Assembly: GCA_001600635.1 (NCBI GenBank)
Contig: BCKL01000030.1
Location: 236,283-300,282 of the forward strand
DNA length: 64,000 bases
Direction: 5' to 3'
DNA from: Leucosporidium creatinivorum
Lineage: Eukaryota > Basidiomycota > Microbotryomycetes > Leucosporidiales > Leucosporidiaceae
Shown here: piece by piece, positions 62,393 to 64,000 of the stretch
Layout of the letters: each line of letters begins with the position of its first letter
How positions within the stretch are numbered: position 1 is the stretch's first letter
Made by a program: the position numbers and the translations under genes
Notes under the pieces: model-generated
Told to the model about the DNA's origin: nothing
Database searches by the model: none
Seen by the model: only the letters and a program-made list of their open reading frames with translations

Positions 62393-64000
62393 TCACCCAA
62401 GAACATCCGCGCACCACCTTCCCCACCTCTCCACTACCTCTGCAACCCACTCGTCGAAAGCTCCCTCTCTCACCTCAAACAACTCGAGATGTGCCCTTCC
62501 GCAATCTGAGCACACCTTTCTCTCTCCCCTTCCCCCTCCTCCTCCCAGATCCACCTCCGCCCTCCCCGCCACCTCAATCAGCACCAACCTCTCCCACCGA
62601 TGATGGTTCCTCGTTCCCCTCTCCTTGACCCTCAATGCACCTGCGCCTCCCACGCCCCCGACCGAGGAGGAAGGGTGGAGGGGGAAGATTCCTCGAACTA
62701 TGGGCTCGCGGGAGGGGCATTGGGAACGCCATTGCGAGAGGCGGGTGATTGGGTGGATGGAGCGGCCGAGTTTGAGGTGGGTTGTTGGGGAGGAGGAGGC
62801 TGGAGGAGGGCGAGGGTTAGCGAGAGCGAAGGCGAGTGTAGAGCAGAAGGAGGCGACGCACTGGGAACGAGAGGGATCATTTCGTGGACGTAGATGTAGC
62901 TGTTGAAGTTGAAGTTGGGTTCGAGTGATGATCAGCCTTCGGCTCGAGACGGAGCAGACGAGAGGTTGAGCAAGGCGAATTCACCCCTCCTCATCCTTCG
63001 GCGAGACGGGCATGGCCATCTCATGCCTCAACAAGATCTTAGTCTGCATCGGCAAATCGGGGAGGATCCAATCTGTGCCAGTCGCGCGCTCTCCCGTCGG
63101 TCAGCTCCTCGCTCGGCTCGGTGGAAGAACAGCGCCGAGAAACTGAACTCACCATCAAACTCGACCCACTTACTCCTCCCCTCCCTCGGACTAACGAAAC
63201 AGCCCTTCTCCCCCATCGCTTGTTTCGCATGCTGGAAACAGAACCTCACTACTCCTCCTCCATCCGCGTCGTCGCTAGCGCCGAGCATCTCCTCCAACTG
63301 GTCCATCGCTCCCCCTCCCCCTCCTCCTTTGCCAGCCGACTTGCAAGGCGTAGACCCCGGCGTACTAGCTACTGAACGGGTACACCGTTTCCCCGTGCCC
63401 GTGGTGCCGTGGCATTGGTTCTTCGTCGCCGCCGTGGAGGAGCGAGGCGGTGAATCGGGGAGGTCGATGACCTGGGTTTGTGATGGCGGCTTGCGGCGTG
63501 GTGGGGTGGAGAGGGTGGTGGTGGAGAGATGGGGAGCGGAGAGGGAGGAGGACATCGGCCGAGGGGGAGGGCGGGTGAGGAGTGGTGGAGGAGGAGGCGG
63601 AGGAGCGCCGAAGGCAGGTTGAGAGGGTGGATGCGGGTAGTAGGTCGGCTGTTGCTGCTGAGTAGGGTAGCGCAGGAAGAATACATCCCCATCATCATTC
63701 TGCACCTGCTGCTGTACCCCTCCTCCTCCTCCCCCGTTCCAAGGCTTCGGCTCCGGCATCGTCCATCCTCCCTGCTCTCCATCTCTCGGGAACGCGCCGG
63801 GCAGCATCTGCCCCCACACACTCCCTCCACTGGTGTTTCTACTCTGCGGCGCGGTGGAGGGCGCAGAAGGGGCGATTTGGCGGATCGGGTTCGGACCTCG
63901 TAGTTGGGGCGCTGGAGCCGGCGAGGAGGATGGGAAGGAGTGGGAATGGGGTGGAGGACGAGGTGGTGTCGGGAGGGCTTGCGCGTAGGGTGATGGACGG
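62393..64000 (-). CDS. T5orf172/Mug113-type protein (DUF1766), 5' end beyond the window
   Basis: A fungal family related to meiotically up-regulated gene 113, with a GIY-YIG-like T5orf172 domain; molecular role not established. The frame is open to the right edge, so the N-terminus is missing. A disordered Pro/Gly-rich part is followed by a zinc-binding-like segment (NQCHGTTGTGKRCTR, later RFCFQHAKQ). Then come KWVEFDDWILPDLPMQTKIL, SPKDEEGYIYVHEMIPLVP, THLKLGRSIHPITRLSQWRS, HHRWERLVLIE, KVCSDCGRAHLELFEV and WGRWCADVLG at the stop. The order GYIYxxE, LKxGRS..RLxQW, CxDCGxxH is the hallmark of the family. Introns were placed so that these parts join in phase. Confidence 0.78.

Overview
The window looks like nuclear DNA of a basidiomycete fungus, most likely an intron-rich, GC-rich member of Pucciniomycotina (red-yeast type). 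The signs are dense short introns (mostly 50-100 nt) with GTGAGT-like donors, a CTGAC branch site close to the 3' AG, strong C/G codon bias, and a gene set (SIN3, MAD2, Ku80, Gid9, Zn2Cys6 factor, CYP63-like P450) that is plainly fungal. The clade below basidiomycete is inference. Exon maps were assembled by hand from reading frames, splice sites and phase checks; no search or alignment program was run.

Layout. 1-6140 is a duplicated block: two complete SUMO-conjugating enzyme (UBC9) genes in tandem on the minus strand (497-1646 and 2466-5389), with three copies of a roughly 300-410 bp segment (1-411, 2021-2325, 5727-6135). The segment carries the 3' end of the neighbouring metaxin-like gene (6077-7038, minus). 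The segment at position 1 is cut by the window edge, so the array probably continues leftward. 7322-19249 holds five plus-strand housekeeping genes, including Ku80, an F-box/YccV protein, the GID E3 subunit Fyv10/Gid9 and the ribosome-biogenesis AAA ATPase Afg2. A DHHC palmitoyltransferase (minus) follows, then an unrecognised 1035-residue single-pass membrane protein with an internal repeat (plus).

25172-26943 carries two tandem HSP20 genes (minus), one apparently frameshifted. 27900-29782 is the mitochondrial phosphate carrier. 30148-39763 holds a GAF-hybrid histidine kinase and the SIN3 co-repressor (both minus). SIN3 is divergent from a DEVH-box RNA helicase of the YLR419W/DHX57 type (39976-45341). 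Then come a methionine-permease-like transporter, MAD2, the mitochondrial elongation factor GUF1 (minus), a P450, a Zn2Cys6 transcription factor, an unrecognised secretory-pathway protein, and a T5orf172/Mug113-type gene that runs off the right edge.

Themes. Most genes are core cell biology (SUMO, DNA repair, spindle checkpoint, ribosome biogenesis, mitochondrial import and transport) rather than a cluster with one job. The regions most worth follow-up are the UBC9 tandem array, whose divergent copy keeps its catalytic residues but changes its N-terminal face, and the repeat-bearing membrane protein. No intact transposon, rRNA or CRISPR was seen, and no tRNA gene was supported.
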